DNA from: Chlorokybus atmophyticus
Taxonomy: Eukaryota; Streptophyta; Chlorokybophyceae; Chlorokybales; Chlorokybaceae
Length of the DNA: 35,090 nucleotides
Reading direction: 5' to 3'
NCBI GenBank assembly: GCA_009103225.1
Contig: RHPI01003009.1
Location: forward strand, 1-35,090
The position numbers and the translations under genes are program-made. Shown piece by piece: positions 1-10,385 of this stretch. The notes under the pieces were generated by a model. It was not told the origin of the DNA. It worked only from the letters and a program-made list of their open reading frames with translations, and made no database searches. Each line of letters starts with the position of its first letter. The stretch's first letter is position 1.

Positions 1-13
1 GCAGGCACTCCCG

Positions 14-3000
14 GTGGTGCAACTCCTGGAGGTGCCAATCCCGGGGGTTGCACTCCCGGTGGCAATGGCGGCATCTGCATGCAGGCCTCTTTTAGTGCTT
101 ATCCGGCCAGTCGGCAACGATGACACTTCCACCTCAGTTGGTGAGACCGGTGGCAAGCCACCAGACACGGCCCTTGAAGGTTTATTGTCTGAATTTTCTG
201 ATGTGATTCAAGCTGAACTGCCTGCATTGCCACCTGAGAGGGACGTCTGGCATACGATCCCTCTAGAGACTGATGCGCAGCCTCCGTTCAGACCTGTGTA
301 TAGGCTGAGTCCAGCTGAGTATGCGGACATGGAGGGGCAGATCAAGGCCTTTCTTGAGAAGGGATTGATTGAGCCAAGTAGCTCTCCTTTCGGAGCACCC
401 ATTCTTTTCGTACCTCAGAAGGACGGCAGGCTACGCATGTGCGTAGACTCTAGGGCCTTGAACAAGCTCACCATCAAGAACAGGTATCCGCTGCCAAGGA
501 TAGATGATTTGCTTGATCAATTGAGCGGTGCCTCAGCTCCTTGGATCTCATCTGTGGGTACCATCAGATCCGAATCACACCGGAAGATGTGCGCAAGACA
601 GCGTTCAGAACGCTAGTGGGACACTTTCAGTACAAAGTGTTGCCTTTTAGTCTGACGAATGCGCCAGCCACATTTCAAGCTATGTTGAACCGTGTGTTTC
701 ACAAGCTGATCGGGAAGACAGTGCTTGTATATCTTGATGATATATACTTGTGTTCAGCAAGGATGCTAACATGCACGTCGCGCAAGTGCGCGAGGTGTTG
801 GAAACGCTGCGTGCGCACCGTTTCTATGCTTACATGCCCAAGTGCGAGTTTGGCAAGAAGGAACTAGAGTTCCTCGGGCACATTGTGAGCAAGGAGGGCG
901 TGCGCCCTGACCCAAGGAAGGTTGCCAAGGTCAAGGATTGGCCTAGTCCCAAGAATGTGCACGAACTGCGCGCATTCTTAGGCTTGAGCAACTACTTCCG
1001 CAAGTACATTCTGGGTTACTCATCGCGTGTTGCCCCTCTTACTAATCTGTTGCGTGACAAGGTCTTGTGGAGGTGGTCACAGAGGCGGCAAGAAGCCTTT
1101 GCGTCCATCAAAGAGGCTTTGGTGACAGCGCCTGTGTTGCAGCTGCCGGACTTCACCAAGCCCTTTGAGGTAAACTGTGATGCCTATGTTGAAGGCACTG
1201 GTGCTGTGTTGCTCCAGAGTGGGCACCCTCTTGCTTATGCTAGCAAGAAGTTCTCTCCTGCTGAGAGGAACCATACAACAGCTGAGCAAGAGTTGTTGGG
1301 GGTAGTCCATGCGCTACAAGAGTGGCGTTGCTATCTAGAGGGGGTGGAAGGCGAATTTAGTGTGATCACGGACCACAACCCCTTTGTTTTCTTTCAGACC
1401 CAACCAACCTTGTCGAGAAGACAAGCGAGGTGGGCTGAGTACTTGTCGAGATTCAACTTTACCTGGGTTTATAGAGCAGGGAGAGTGAATGTGGCAGACC
1501 CTTTGAGCCGTTCACCATTGCTGTTGGCAGTGACAACACGTGCACGTGCACGAAGCCAAGGGTGGGCACAAGCAAGTGATGCTAGTGCCAGTACTTTCGA
1601 GTTGCCATCTGTGCATGAGCAAGCTGTCAATGAGACACCAGTGGCAACAGAGACCAGCGAGATGCCAACTGAGCTCGAGAGAGCAGACAGTGAAGCACCG
1701 TTGGTAGTGCACGAGCCAAGTGGGGAGGACCCAATGGCCGTTGATGTGGAAGACATCATACAACGTTTGCCTAGTGCTTATGCACTTGACACATGGTTTG
1801 TTGAGTTGCTGAAGCAGGCAGACAACAAGATCACTTGTCACAAGGGCCTCTGGTACCGTGAGGGCAAGTTGATAGTGCCAAATGCACTCGGCTTGAGGAA
1901 GAGTGTCTGTTTGAGGCACACAATTTCGTGTACGGTGGGCACATGGGAATGGCAAAGACCATCAAGCAGCTGCAGAGACAGTATTGGTGGCCGAGCGTGG
2001 GTGCTAATGCATCAAATATGTCGCGTGTTGTGACACTTGTCTAAGAGACAAGGCCTCGCACAAGAAGCCAGCAGGGTTGCTGAAGCCCTTGGCTATTTCC
2101 AACTATCAACGGGAGAGTGTGAGCATGGATCTAATCACAGATCTACCTGTAACAAAGAAGGGACACAGTGCTGTCATTGTCTTTGTTGATCGCTTGACCA
2201 AGATGGTAAAATTTGAGCCCTGTCGCACAGACATTGATGCGCAAGAGTTTGCGTTTGTCTTTGTGAACTCGGTGTTCAGATCACACGATGTACCCAAAGA
2301 GTTGGTGTCTAACCGTGACCCCAAGTTTGTGAGCCAGTTCTGGCAGGCTGTGTGCCGGTACTTAGGGACTAAGCAGAGCTTGAGCACTGCTTACCATCCA
2401 CAGAGTGACGGACAGACGGAGCGCGTCAATCAGGTGTTGGAAGATGTGCTACGCCACTACACGTCCCCCAGGTTCGATGATTGGGATGTGTACCTGCCAC
2501 TTGCTGAGTTCGCTGTGAACAACGCATGGCATGAGTCGCTAAGAAGCACTTCTTTCTATCTGAACTACGGTCGTCATGTGTTGACACCCATGTCTCTGAA
2601 TGTCGATTCATTCAGCAAAGTGCCGATGGCTAGAGACTTCACAGAGAGCATACCTGCCTCGTTGGCACATGCAAAAGACTGCTTGAGAGCAGCACAAGAC
2701 AGGCAAAAGATGTATGCCAACAGGCAACGTATGCCTGGAGATGAGCTCCAAGGTGGAGATCAAGTGCTGTTGAGCTCGAAGAACATTCGACTAAAAACAA
2801 GCGGGGTACGCAAGTTGCTACCAAGATGGCTGGGTCCATTCCGCATCACCGACAGTGTTGGTGACCGTGCCTTTCGGCTTGACTTGCCGAAGAGCATGCG
2901 AGTACATGATGTGTTTCATGTAGCACTGCTGAAACAGTAGTAGTAGTAGTAGTAAGAGTGACGGTCCAATGCAACCCCCTCCCCCTCCACTTGAGGTTGA

Positions 3001-3202
3001 GGGCGATCTCGAGTATGAGGTCGAGGCCATTGTTGGCAAACAGTTCAGAAAGTACAAGAAGAACTTTCAGATCCAATACTTGGTGAAGTGGCTTGGTTAT
3101 GGCGAAGAGCATAACAGCTGGGAGCCGAAAACCAACTTGGCAAACTATGCTGCCTTGTTGGAGGAGTTTGAGAATGAGCTCAAATCCACAGGTGCCACTT
3201 GA
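14..3202 (+). pseudogene. pol: Frameshifted gypsy pol polyprotein (RT, RNase H, integrase, chromodomain)
   Basis: Five frame changes break this polyprotein. Frame 2 (14 to ~540) carries the RT start with [13 protein letters not shown]. Frame 1 (~541-750) holds GYHQIRI and the catalytic YLDD box. Frame 0 (~750-1900) has the thumb (FLGLSNYFRKYI), then RNase H with acidic residues in FEVNCDAY, AEQELL, VITDHNP and ADPLSR. A short frame-2 piece (~1910-2030) carries the HNFVYGGH half of the integrase zinc site, and frame 1 resumes with CDTC. The integrase core (2080-2600) shows MDLITDLP, SNRDPKF and DGQTERVN, which supply the D, D and E. A GPFRI C-terminal module follows, ending at 2937. A chromodomain (YLVKWLGYGEEHNSWEP) at about 3008-3190 is in a different frame, joined through an AGT (Ser) repeat. 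The frame changes were inferred by matching family order. Sequencing indels cannot be excluded, but five of them suggest decay. Confidence 0.92.
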
Positions 3203-3443
3203 GAGCGTGTGCTCAGAGCTACTAGTGCTCAGCCTGTAGGAGCATGTGCACATGCCCACAGCATCTTCATGTGACATACCAACACCGCATGCACTGGTAC
3301 ACAGTATCAGAGTTGGTTGTCACTCCCACGACTTGCACTACTTTCACGTGAAGCACTGCCACTCAGTTAGGCCTGGCCAGCCTGGCTGCGATTTGTGCGG
3401 GACTAGTGTCCCACCCTTTTGCAACGCGGTCGTTGCAATGCAA

Positions 3444-3454
3444 GTGTGGAGGAA
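3444..3454 (+). other. Polypurine tract of the gypsy element
   Basis: The purine-rich string GTGTGGAGGAA lies immediately before the TG of the LTR, where plus-strand priming occurs in LTR retrotransposons. Identified by position and composition. Confidence 0.7.
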
Positions 3455-4458
3455 TGTCACGCCCACAGGGCAGGCAAAAGTCATTCTCTGTCCCTTACTT
3501 ATGTGGTAAGTAAGATGAGACCAAGTGGGGACCCACACTACGCAAGCATGTGTAGTGCTTGTGGGTGTGCTCTCATGTAGGTCTGCTCTAGAGCCTGTGC
3601 AGCCTTGAGCATGATGAACTACACAAGGCATGATGGCAAGCACAGGGCTGATCATAGCTGATGAGACATCATGTGATGCAAAGAGACATATGTGTGCATA
3701 TGTCCGCATGTGTATGCATGTGTTTACATATGTGTGCACATGTACGCATATGCGTGCATGAGAGGTATGTACTAGATGTATGCATGTATATGCATGCATG
3801 CGCATATGTGTGCATATGCGCGCATATGTAAGCATTAGGATGCATATGTATGCATGAGTATGATGTCCTAGGCTGATGTGACCAGCCAAGGACGATCACA
3901 ACGTCCAAGGATGATGTGTGTGATGTCCTAGGCTGATGTGACCAGCCTAGGGACGTTTACAATGTCCGAGGCTGATGTGTGATCAGTCTTGGGCGTTGAA
4001 AGAGGTCCAAGGGCTGATGTGGCAGCCCCAGACATGAGTTGTGGTCAACGCAGCCATGACAAGGCATGTAGCCTTGGACTTGGATGTTCTAGGTCGGAGA
4101 GCAGCAAAGAGAGGGTATATGAATGGCCTCAACATGTGTTGAGGCAGCTCATGTGCATACTCGACTCTTGTGTGTGGGGTGCCTAGTTTAGTTGTTCAAG
4201 GGGCTCTCCCTCTCATCCCATGTGGGGTGTGATGTCTGTGGCAGCTTTGCACATGTGTGCGAGGTGTGCTTGAGTGTGTGAGTGTGTGGGAGCTGAGTAG
4301 AGAGGTTGGTGTCATCCTCTCCTTCCTTGGTGCGGTGCTGTGACTTCCTCTGCACGGTACTGCACCAGTGACGCTGGTAGGGCTTCCAGTAGTAAGTCCT
4401 TGTGCTTGTGCATAAGTTCGCCAAGCCGCCCAGCAAGTAAGTGAGTAGTATCGTTACA
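3455..4458 (+). repeat. 3' LTR of the gypsy element (~1004 bp)
   Basis: The LTR starts TGTCACG and ends CGTTACA, so its termini are short imperfect inverted repeats with TG/CA ends. It contains an alternating purine-pyrimidine block (about 3685-3855, repeated CATATG/CATGTG/CGCATA units) and a family of degenerate direct repeats built on GTCCTAGGCTGATGTG (see separate entry). A TATA-like GGTATATGAA at about 4114-4123 could be the core promoter. The second LTR needed to confirm the ends is outside the window. Confidence 0.8.
3861..4026 (+). repeat. Degenerate direct repeats inside the LTR
   Basis: A 27-nt unit beginning TGATGTCCTAGGCTGATG occurs at 3861-3887 and again, identically, at 3921-3947, a 60-bp spacing. 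Two further diverged copies follow (about 3962-3988 and 4002-4026). The position between the LTR start and the TATA-like box is typical for enhancer-type repeats in LTRs; that role is inferred. Confidence 0.75.
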
Positions 4459-4494
4459 TTGCCACACAACCCCCAACCACAACCGTCATCACAC

Positions 4495-4713
4495 TCACCC
4501 ACTCCTTAAAACGCCGATGTTGGCATTGCGGCTCCACATGTTTTGGTTAAGTACTCTTGCGCACATGACCCAGAGGAGGTATGCTCCTAGGAAAAACAAC
4601 CCAACTGGTTTCCAAACACATTCAAAAGCGCAACCGGTCTGTTGTGACAGCGGCAAGTAGGAGACGGGGGTCCAAAAACTATTTTGAGCGCCATTGCCCA
4701 GAAGAGCAGGTCC
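4495..4713 (-). pseudogene. Isolated degenerate copy of the last TspO exon
   Basis: On the minus strand this segment reads WKPVGLFFLGAYLLWVMCAR and then VLNQNMWSRN. It aligns without gaps to the last exon of the TspO gene at 8605-8832 (KPAGLFFLGPYLLWVAFAG, VLNWSIWRRN). Similarity covers about 200 nt, from the splice acceptor side (near 4713) to just past the conserved WRRN. The frame is open, but key positions are replaced and no preceding TspO exon was found at higher coordinates. It begins 36 bp after the LTR end. I read it as a relic of gene or segment duplication. Confidence 0.8.
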
Positions 4714-4715
4714 TG

Positions 4716-5361
4716 CCCTTACCAGTGCAATCATTGAATATACACAGCTACATGTACACATATGTACAAGTTAACCGCACACTCACACCAGTGCGCGCCT
4801 AGCCCGCGTGTCCACGCCGCCAAGGTTGTGCAACCGTCGTTGTCGTAACCTAAACTGGCCTCCCCTCTCTTTCGTAGGCCATGGCGAGTAGCGCATCCAC
4901 CATTCAGTCATTGGAGGGCCCAGTGCATTTACTGAATGCCAGCCACACGTAATAGACGTTCAACAAAGGGCACATTGCATTTGAGCTGTACGTTCAGCTC
5001 ATATTCCTGCTGAACACCAGCACTGATTCCTGCCATATGCGAAACAACGATCTCGCGAGCACAATAGCTTTCCTCTCGCTAATTGTGGCCCACCTACGCG
5101 TCTACACATGAAGCAAGTCAGAAAAGCACGTCAGATTTTAGGGTATCACGCGCAAACGAGTGCAATCCAACAAGTGCGCACCCTTAACAACTACATGTAA
5201 AGCTGCACTCTTTGCATTTTCGTTGAATCTCAGACCATGGCATGTGAAGGACACGTGCACGTGGCGTTCAAGGCTTCAGCCATTAACCAAACCTTGCTGT
5301 TGCGGGCTCTCCTCATGATGTGCCTCTTATCGGCGCTACTAGTAGGCCTCATAAAGCTGTT
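4716..5361. other. No gene recognised
   Basis: No convincing coding sequence or RNA gene seen. A pyrimidine-rich stretch followed by TAG and an ATG (about 4860-4885) looks like a splice acceptor, but the frame closes quickly. Confidence 0.5.
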
Positions 5362-5601
5362 TTACATTTCCTGAACATTATCAATCAACAGGGTGTCACG
5401 CGCTTGGGCCCATTCTTTCAAGCAGTATCTCTCCGCAAATTGCACAAGGCAGGAGCTCTTCCCTGCTTCTGCAAGTTGCCTATTTGACATTGCCCAATAT
5501 CTATCAAAAATGCGCGTGACTTTCTGCTGCATCCGATCCCTCCATAGCTTAAACTGGAGGGAGGCCAGCTCATCATACAAACGGTGCAATCCTTCATACA
5601 T
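5362..5601 (-). other. Possible coding fragment, unknown
   Basis: A 79-codon minus-strand frame with mixed polar, aromatic and charged residues (LASLQFKLWRDRMQQK, then RIFDRYWAMSNRQLAEAG). It looks more protein-like than the surrounding frames, and a helical character is plausible. No family is recognised and no partner exon was found. It could be a relic of a mobile element or chance. Confidence 0.2.
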
Positions 5602-5709
5602 GACATATGTGGCAGCAGGCGCATCTGCAGGGTTGTACCACTCTCAAGTCAGCACAAAGTACAAGACGAATATAAACCAGAAGGAGGGGAAGTAAGTGGG
5701 AGTAAGTAG

Positions 5710-5744
5710 TGCGGTGCGGTGCGGTGCGGTGCGGTGCGGTGCGG
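5710..5744 (+). repeat. (GCGGT)n tandem array, about 7 copies
   Basis: Perfect pentanucleotide repeat, six full copies plus a partial one. The flanks are not repetitive. The surrounding 5602-6056 holds no recognisable gene. Confidence 0.95.
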
Positions 5745-6078
5745 CTGGTGGAACATAGTTATTTGCAAGACACACACAACTAGACAGCAGTAGCTGACCT
5801 AGGTTTGGAAGGAGGCCTTGTTACTGTGCCGGCTCATCAGCGATGTTATATTTGTGCCAGCTTTAAATGTAGTGTTGGACAACCGCAATCCGACTCACGC
5901 TTTGGCCAACAGGCATGAAGTACTCATCAACCTATATAAAGAACCGCGATGCCTGGTACTGCTCGAGTACGTGAGCCACTTGAACCATGCCTTCCACTCG
6001 TAGAAAGGGTTGCCGACGGCCATGGCCGCTGCCGAGCGGCGCTGTCACGGAATAACTTGAAGTGTGTTTTGCGGCCAT

Positions 6079-6413
6079 GCACAATGGCAATCAGAGAAAT
6101 CCCGGATTTTTGCACTGCTCTGGTACCAATGTAACAAACCACTAAGCCACAAAAGCGCGTAGTGTGTTTTGCGGCCATTGTGGCGTTATTATGTAGTTCA
6201 ACTACATATGTAGTTGAACTTTTGTGGCTTAGTGGTTTGTTACATTGGTACCAGAGCAGTGCAAAAATCCGAGTTCAACTACATATGTAGTTGAACTACA
6301 TAATAACGCCATAATGGCCGCAAAACACACTACGCGCTTTTGTGGCTTAGTGGTTTGTTACATTGGTACCAGAGCAGTGCAAAAATCCGGGATTTCTCTG
6401 ATTGCCATTGTGC
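6079..6413. repeat. 142-bp near-perfect inverted repeat (6079-6220 / 6272-6413)
   Basis: The two arms are the same length and differ at one base by eye. Each arm carries the LTR end, primer-binding-like site and start of the internal region. Each arm begins with the same perfect 26-bp palindrome (6195-6220 and 6272-6297, centred on CATATG). The 51-bp loop is itself a partial direct copy of one arm. Confidence 0.92.
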
Positions 6414-6488
6414 AGTGCGTCTGGTGGGACTTGAAGTCAGGTCGCTAGAGAAGCACCTCTTGTTAAGAAACCGCATAGCCGATTAGGC

Positions 6489-6506
6489 TAGCCTCGCGCG
6501 AGGCTA
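6489..6506. repeat. Perfect 18-bp palindrome
   Basis: TAGCCTCGCGCGAGGCTA reads the same on both strands and sits just before the purine tract of the mini LTR element. It could form a hairpin in the element RNA. Confidence 0.9.
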
Positions 6507-6593
6507 AGTGGGGGGGAATGCCATAATTAAACTCTAACGCCACAATGGCCGCAAAACACACTTCGTGCTTTTGTGGCCTAGTGATTGGTTACA

Positions 6594-7106
6594 ATTATCC
6601 ACTTAAAAAAACACAAGCGGGTTCATCTGCAAGAAGGAGTCGCTCATCACCATATCAAACCCGGTTGACACATAAGCAAAGATGCCCTTGTACTACAACT
6701 AGTAGTGACAGAATGCAGCAACATGCTTTGACATTGCGCAACCTGCAACTTTTTGCGCTTTTTGTTTGTTTCATGTTGATATGTACAGTTAATGTGCATG
6801 TGCAGACTCTAAACAGCTGCGATCAGTTGAGACACGCAGTGTGTCCTGCGTGCATAGGTGGCAATGTGCACATACAGTGACTTAGGGTTGTTGAGTGAAA
6901 GAGACGCTTGTAGTTAGCATCTGAGCCTATGAGTCTGTCGTCATGTTTAATGGGGTATAGGCAGTCGAGAAGGTAAGTAGGTATTGGCTAGGTTAGCAGC
7001 CCGGTGGTCAATGCAAGTGCTTAATGGTGTGGTGAGTAGACTGCTCATGCATATGTGTATCACACTCGTATGCATGCCACAATCCTTGCATTCTATTTGA
7101 TATGCA

Positions 7107-7149
<43 letters not shown>

Positions 7150-7935
7150 ACAGGCTTGCTGCACGCCATGGGTCTACCTGCTGCCGTTAGATGAGCTGGG
7201 GGCTGATTTGCGGCCGCAGCAGGCAGAGGGGAGCCTGGGGCAGCAGCGCTGGCCTGGGCCAGGCCGGGTGAGGTGAAGGCGGGAAGAGAGGGAGGACGCT
7301 GGCTTTGTCCGCCCTCGTGCGCTTTGAAGTTTGGCACACTGGGCTGGACGTTCCCCCTCTTTCTGTCTGCCGATTACCACAGTCGTCACAGTGGCCCGCC
7401 CACAAGCGCTGCCGTCTGCAAATGCCCGCTCAGTCACCCCCATGGCCTCGACACAGGAAAGAACGCATGAGTGCAGCGTCGGATAGCATGCATTGAGGAA
7501 GGCAACGGTCAATTGGACGCTGTGATACTTGACCCATGTGCATGCAACCGACCAATGTGGGGAATGTTGTACCTAGGTAAGCTTTGCGTTATAACTGTCG
7601 TCCCGCATGATGCTATGCATGAGCAAGTCAATAACTGAATTACATGGGAGCAGTGAGTTTCTGAGCTGTCAATCAGCAAGAGTGTCCTGCTGGTAATGCG
7701 AGCGACTGGCGCTACTCTGTCGACCCATGCAACACCACATCCACAGCCTATTTGTATATTATGCTGTTGGCATTGAGTGATTGTGATCCTTCGAACAATA
7801 CAGTAATGTCCTTCAAGTCGCGACTTGCTGGCGTTTGCATCCAAATCACTCAGCTAGCTATGCAGCATTGGGTTCACTTTTATGCAGGATGTTGCAACAA
7901 GGTTGGTCAATCACAGCCCACTTTTGCTACTAGAT
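6594..7935. other. No gene recognised; contains an (AG)19 microsatellite
   Basis: The only clear structure is the pure (AG)19 run at 7111-7148, followed by a GC-rich stretch to about 7480. Reading frames here look like microsatellite translations or low-complexity sequence. Part of this stretch may be 5' leader or intron of the gene ending at 8259. Confidence 0.5.
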
Positions 7936-8259
7936 ATGGGCGGAAATACCACGATCACCCCGCCGCCGACACATCCCCTCGCCGCCGAGACGCACGGCAC
8001 CCTGGGCCAGAGTTTTCACGACGTCATCGAAACATGCGCTAGGAGGGCACTGGCTGCACGTGACCTGCCATTGCGCAGGCTATCGGGTTACTTGGCTCTG
8101 TACCGGCAGCGCGTGTCTTGCGCGCTGCAGCGTGCCCAGGGCATCACCATCCTGGAGCGGGGGGCGGCAGTCGTAGCGGCAGTACCAGGCTTGGGTCCGG
8201 TCCAGACGGCGGCGCCAACAGCGGAAGCGGACGCTGTGCTGGCGGCTGCGGCAGTGTAG
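7936..8259 (+). CDS. Hypothetical protein (small gene or terminal exon)
   Basis: A 107-residue frame from ATG at 7936 (an earlier in-frame ATG is at 7882) to TAG. Base composition rises sharply to GC-rich at its start, as in the exons of neighbouring genes. The middle (FHDVIETCARRALAARDLPL, then LSGYLALYRQRVS) looks like amphipathic helices; the C-terminus is Ala/Val-rich. No family is recognised. The frame is open upstream of 7936, so this may be a last exon preceded by an acceptor such as TTTTATGCAG near 7885. It ends about 345 bp before the convergent TspO gene. Confidence 0.45.
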   Translation: MGGNTTITPPPTHPLAAETHGTLGQSFHDVIETCARRALAARDLPLRRLSGYLALYRQRVSCALQRAQGITILERGAAVVAAVPGLGPVQTAAPTAEADAVLAAAAV

Positions 8260-8604
8260 TTGTGTAGGCGTGCATGCATGCCGCTGGCATGCGTGTGAGT
8301 ATGCTTATGCAGTGGTAGGCAGGGATGACACGTAGCGTGGTGTGACGATGTTGCTGTTAGTGGAAAAAGAAGACTAGAACCAGCTGCGTGCCTGCTTCTC
8401 ACAGCCCTGATGGCTCACATGGATGCAAGCCTGTCCTATACCACCACCAATTCTGCAAGCGCATGCAATGCACACCGAGTTCCACATGACTGACACCGAA
8501 ACCAACACGCCATAAACGCAACGACAACAACAGCAGTATCAATACTATACACAACAGTCACAACACAACCAATCACATCTCTCACAACACTCTACACATG
8601 CTTT

Positions 8605-10385
8605 CTAGGAGGCTGCGGCCGGGTACGCTGCCGGGTTATCCACGTTGCGTCTCCAGATGCTCCAGTTCAGTACTCCCGCGAACGCGACCCACAGTAGGTA
8701 CGGTCCTAGGAAGAATAGTCCAGCTGGTTTTGAGACGCGACCAAAGGCGCGACCGGTCGCGACCACAGCGCCAAGAAGGAGAAGAAGGTCCACAAACGCC
8801 ACGCCGAGCGCTTTTGCCCGGAAGAACAGGGGCTGCAGGAACAGAGAAAGAGAGACATTTGATAGTATACAATTACACTGAGTCACACGACAAGTGTTGC
8901 GTGTAGATGTATTAGTATTGCAGTCGAGCAATGTGCACAAATACCCTTTTGTGGATGCATTAGTGTACAAGTAATGTGAGTCTTGTCCACGCACATGCAA
9001 AACCACGCATGAACAAGACAACACACACGCACGTACGCGCGCGCGCATACAAGCATATGGACACTTGTGTTACTACCTGAGTGACCAAGCCTGACTACCA
9101 CAAACAAATGCAAACAGTAGGACTGTACAGCAAGCTTGCAACAGCCTGACTACCGCACGTATCCAGGTAGCAATTGGCGGAGGCAACAATCGCTCAAACA
9201 AAACGGTAACAAGAACCTTGCACACAAACAACCAGTATACCACACGAATACTTCTCACTGACACATGTGCACGCCCAGCCACACACGCATGCACATACAC
9301 ACACAGAGCAACAACAAAGTGCAACTTTCCCTCTCTCACCTGCCACAGTAGGTTGAGCACGAGGTTGATCGCGTACAACTTCAGCGGTCCATTCGCCGCC
9401 GGCAGTCCTCCCGCAATGCTCCACACTAGCCAACTGGCAACGCCCATTCCGGTGTAGATGACGCTCCAGGCGAATCCGAACAGCGGCGCGGGCGGGGTCC
9501 ACGCGGGCTTGTCGAGGTCCTTGCGGTACCAGCGACCGGCGATGTCGGGGGCGCAGATCAGGGAGACGAGGACGCCCAACACGTTCGGAATGGCCACGGC
9601 AACTGTGGCAGGGTGTGTGTGGGTGGGTGGGTGGGTGTGGGTGCGTGGGTCCGTGTTTGTGTGGGTGCGTACGCACGTGTATGTGTGCGCGTGCCAATGT
9701 GCGTGTGGGCGTGCTTGTGCATGCATGCACGCCAAGTGCCTGTGCGCACACGTGTGCGTGCGCGTGCTTCTGCGCTTGTGCGTTCTAAATGAGAAGGTGG
9801 CTTGCGTGGATGGATAGGCAATCAACTAAGCATATGCAATGCTGGATGTTCGCAGTAACATTGAATGAAACCAAAGCTTGACAGCTCCACATGGTGACAT
9901 GTGCAAGGCACGAGTGACATGGCCAGAATGGAAGCTTACTTGCGAGTGTGCGGATGGTGGTGGAGTTCAGCGCCGCCCTGGTGACCTTCTTCACGCTGTC
10001 TTTGGCGTTGTCCACGGCCTGCTTGGTGTTGTCATTTTGCCTCAGAGGGTTGCTGTTGCCCACCCTCTGCTGCAACTGCTGCGGCTGCGCCATCCTCCCG
10101 CCCCTGTTCAAGACGAACTGCACAAGCAAGCCGAGAGGCGCATTGGCAATGCTGATGAGCAGTATGACGACAAGCACAAGCACCAGGACGATGTCAAAGA
10201 GGACGGAGGCGGTCAAGGAGGATGGCCAACATGACTGCACGCATGCGCACCTTGCGTGAAGCAAGCAGAGCTGCCGCTGGGGCCGCGCTGTTTCGCCTTC
10301 TGTGGAGGGAAGAAGAGGACGACGAGGGCAAGGACAACGTCCGGAAGGTGGTGGAGGTAGACAATGTCGCCGCCGCCAACGCCAT
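8605..10385 (-). CDS. TSPO: TspO/MBR family protein with plastid-transit-like N-terminus
   Basis: TspO proteins are five-helix membrane proteins that bind porphyrins and related ligands, in bacterial, mitochondrial or plastid-related membranes. Exon model on the minus strand: 10385-10251, 10078-9940, 9602-9340, 8832-8605; phases agree throughout, giving about 254 residues. Residues 1-45 are rich in Ser, Ala and Arg with no acidic residue, like a plastid transit peptide. Residues 46-91 are a polar linker. The TspO domain runs from about 92, with the tryptophan-rich KPAWTPPAPLFGFAWSVIY and the last helix LFFLGPYLLWVAFAG ending in IWRRN. The start of exon 2 is uncertain because several CAG acceptors lie in tandem, and the first donor (GTGCGC) is weak. 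The gene is divergent from the metallo-beta-lactamase gene; the ATGs are 585 bp apart. A degenerate copy of its last exon is at 4495-4713. Confidence 0.88.

Larger units (their letters stand above)
1..4458 (+). mobile_element. Ty3/gypsy chromovirus-type LTR retrotransposon, 3' part
   Basis: The element runs from the window edge to the end of its 3' LTR. The domain order reverse transcriptase, RNase H, zinc-binding and core integrase, chromodomain is that of Ty3/gypsy chromoviruses. A purine-rich tract at 3444-3454 is followed directly by TGTCACG, and the LTR closes with CGTTACA, giving the expected TG...CA ends. The 5' LTR, primer-binding site and gag lie outside the window. The reading frame changes at about 540, 750, 1900, 2030 and 2936, so this copy is not expected to make an intact polyprotein. 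Confidence 0.93.
6057..6593. mobile_element. Nested cluster of TRIM/SMART-like mini LTR elements
   Basis: One nearly complete small element lies on the + strand. Its 5' LTR ends GTTTGTTACA at 6362, followed by a primer-binding-like site TTGGTACCAGAGC (6363-6375) that resembles initiator-Met tRNA sites. It has a 156-bp internal region, a purine tract GTGGGGGGGAA (6508-6518), and a 75-bp 3' LTR (6519-6593, TGCC...TTACA). The last ~59 nt of the two LTRs match at roughly 90%. A second copy in opposite orientation covers 6079-6220, and a truncated + copy covers 6219-6271. A further LTR scrap is at 6057-6078. No protein is encoded, so mobilisation would depend on other elements. The 5' limit of the first LTR is unclear. 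Confidence 0.72.

Noticed and set aside
3344-3908. Minus-strand ORFs with His/Thr/Cys-rich repeats in the LTR
   Set aside because: They translate the alternating CATATG/CGCATA tract; low complexity and inside an LTR.
9073-9825. Single 250-residue minus-strand ORF as an unspliced gene
   Set aside because: Only 9340-9602 matches TspO; both ends read into CACACA-type intron sequence, and splice sites with matching phases exist.
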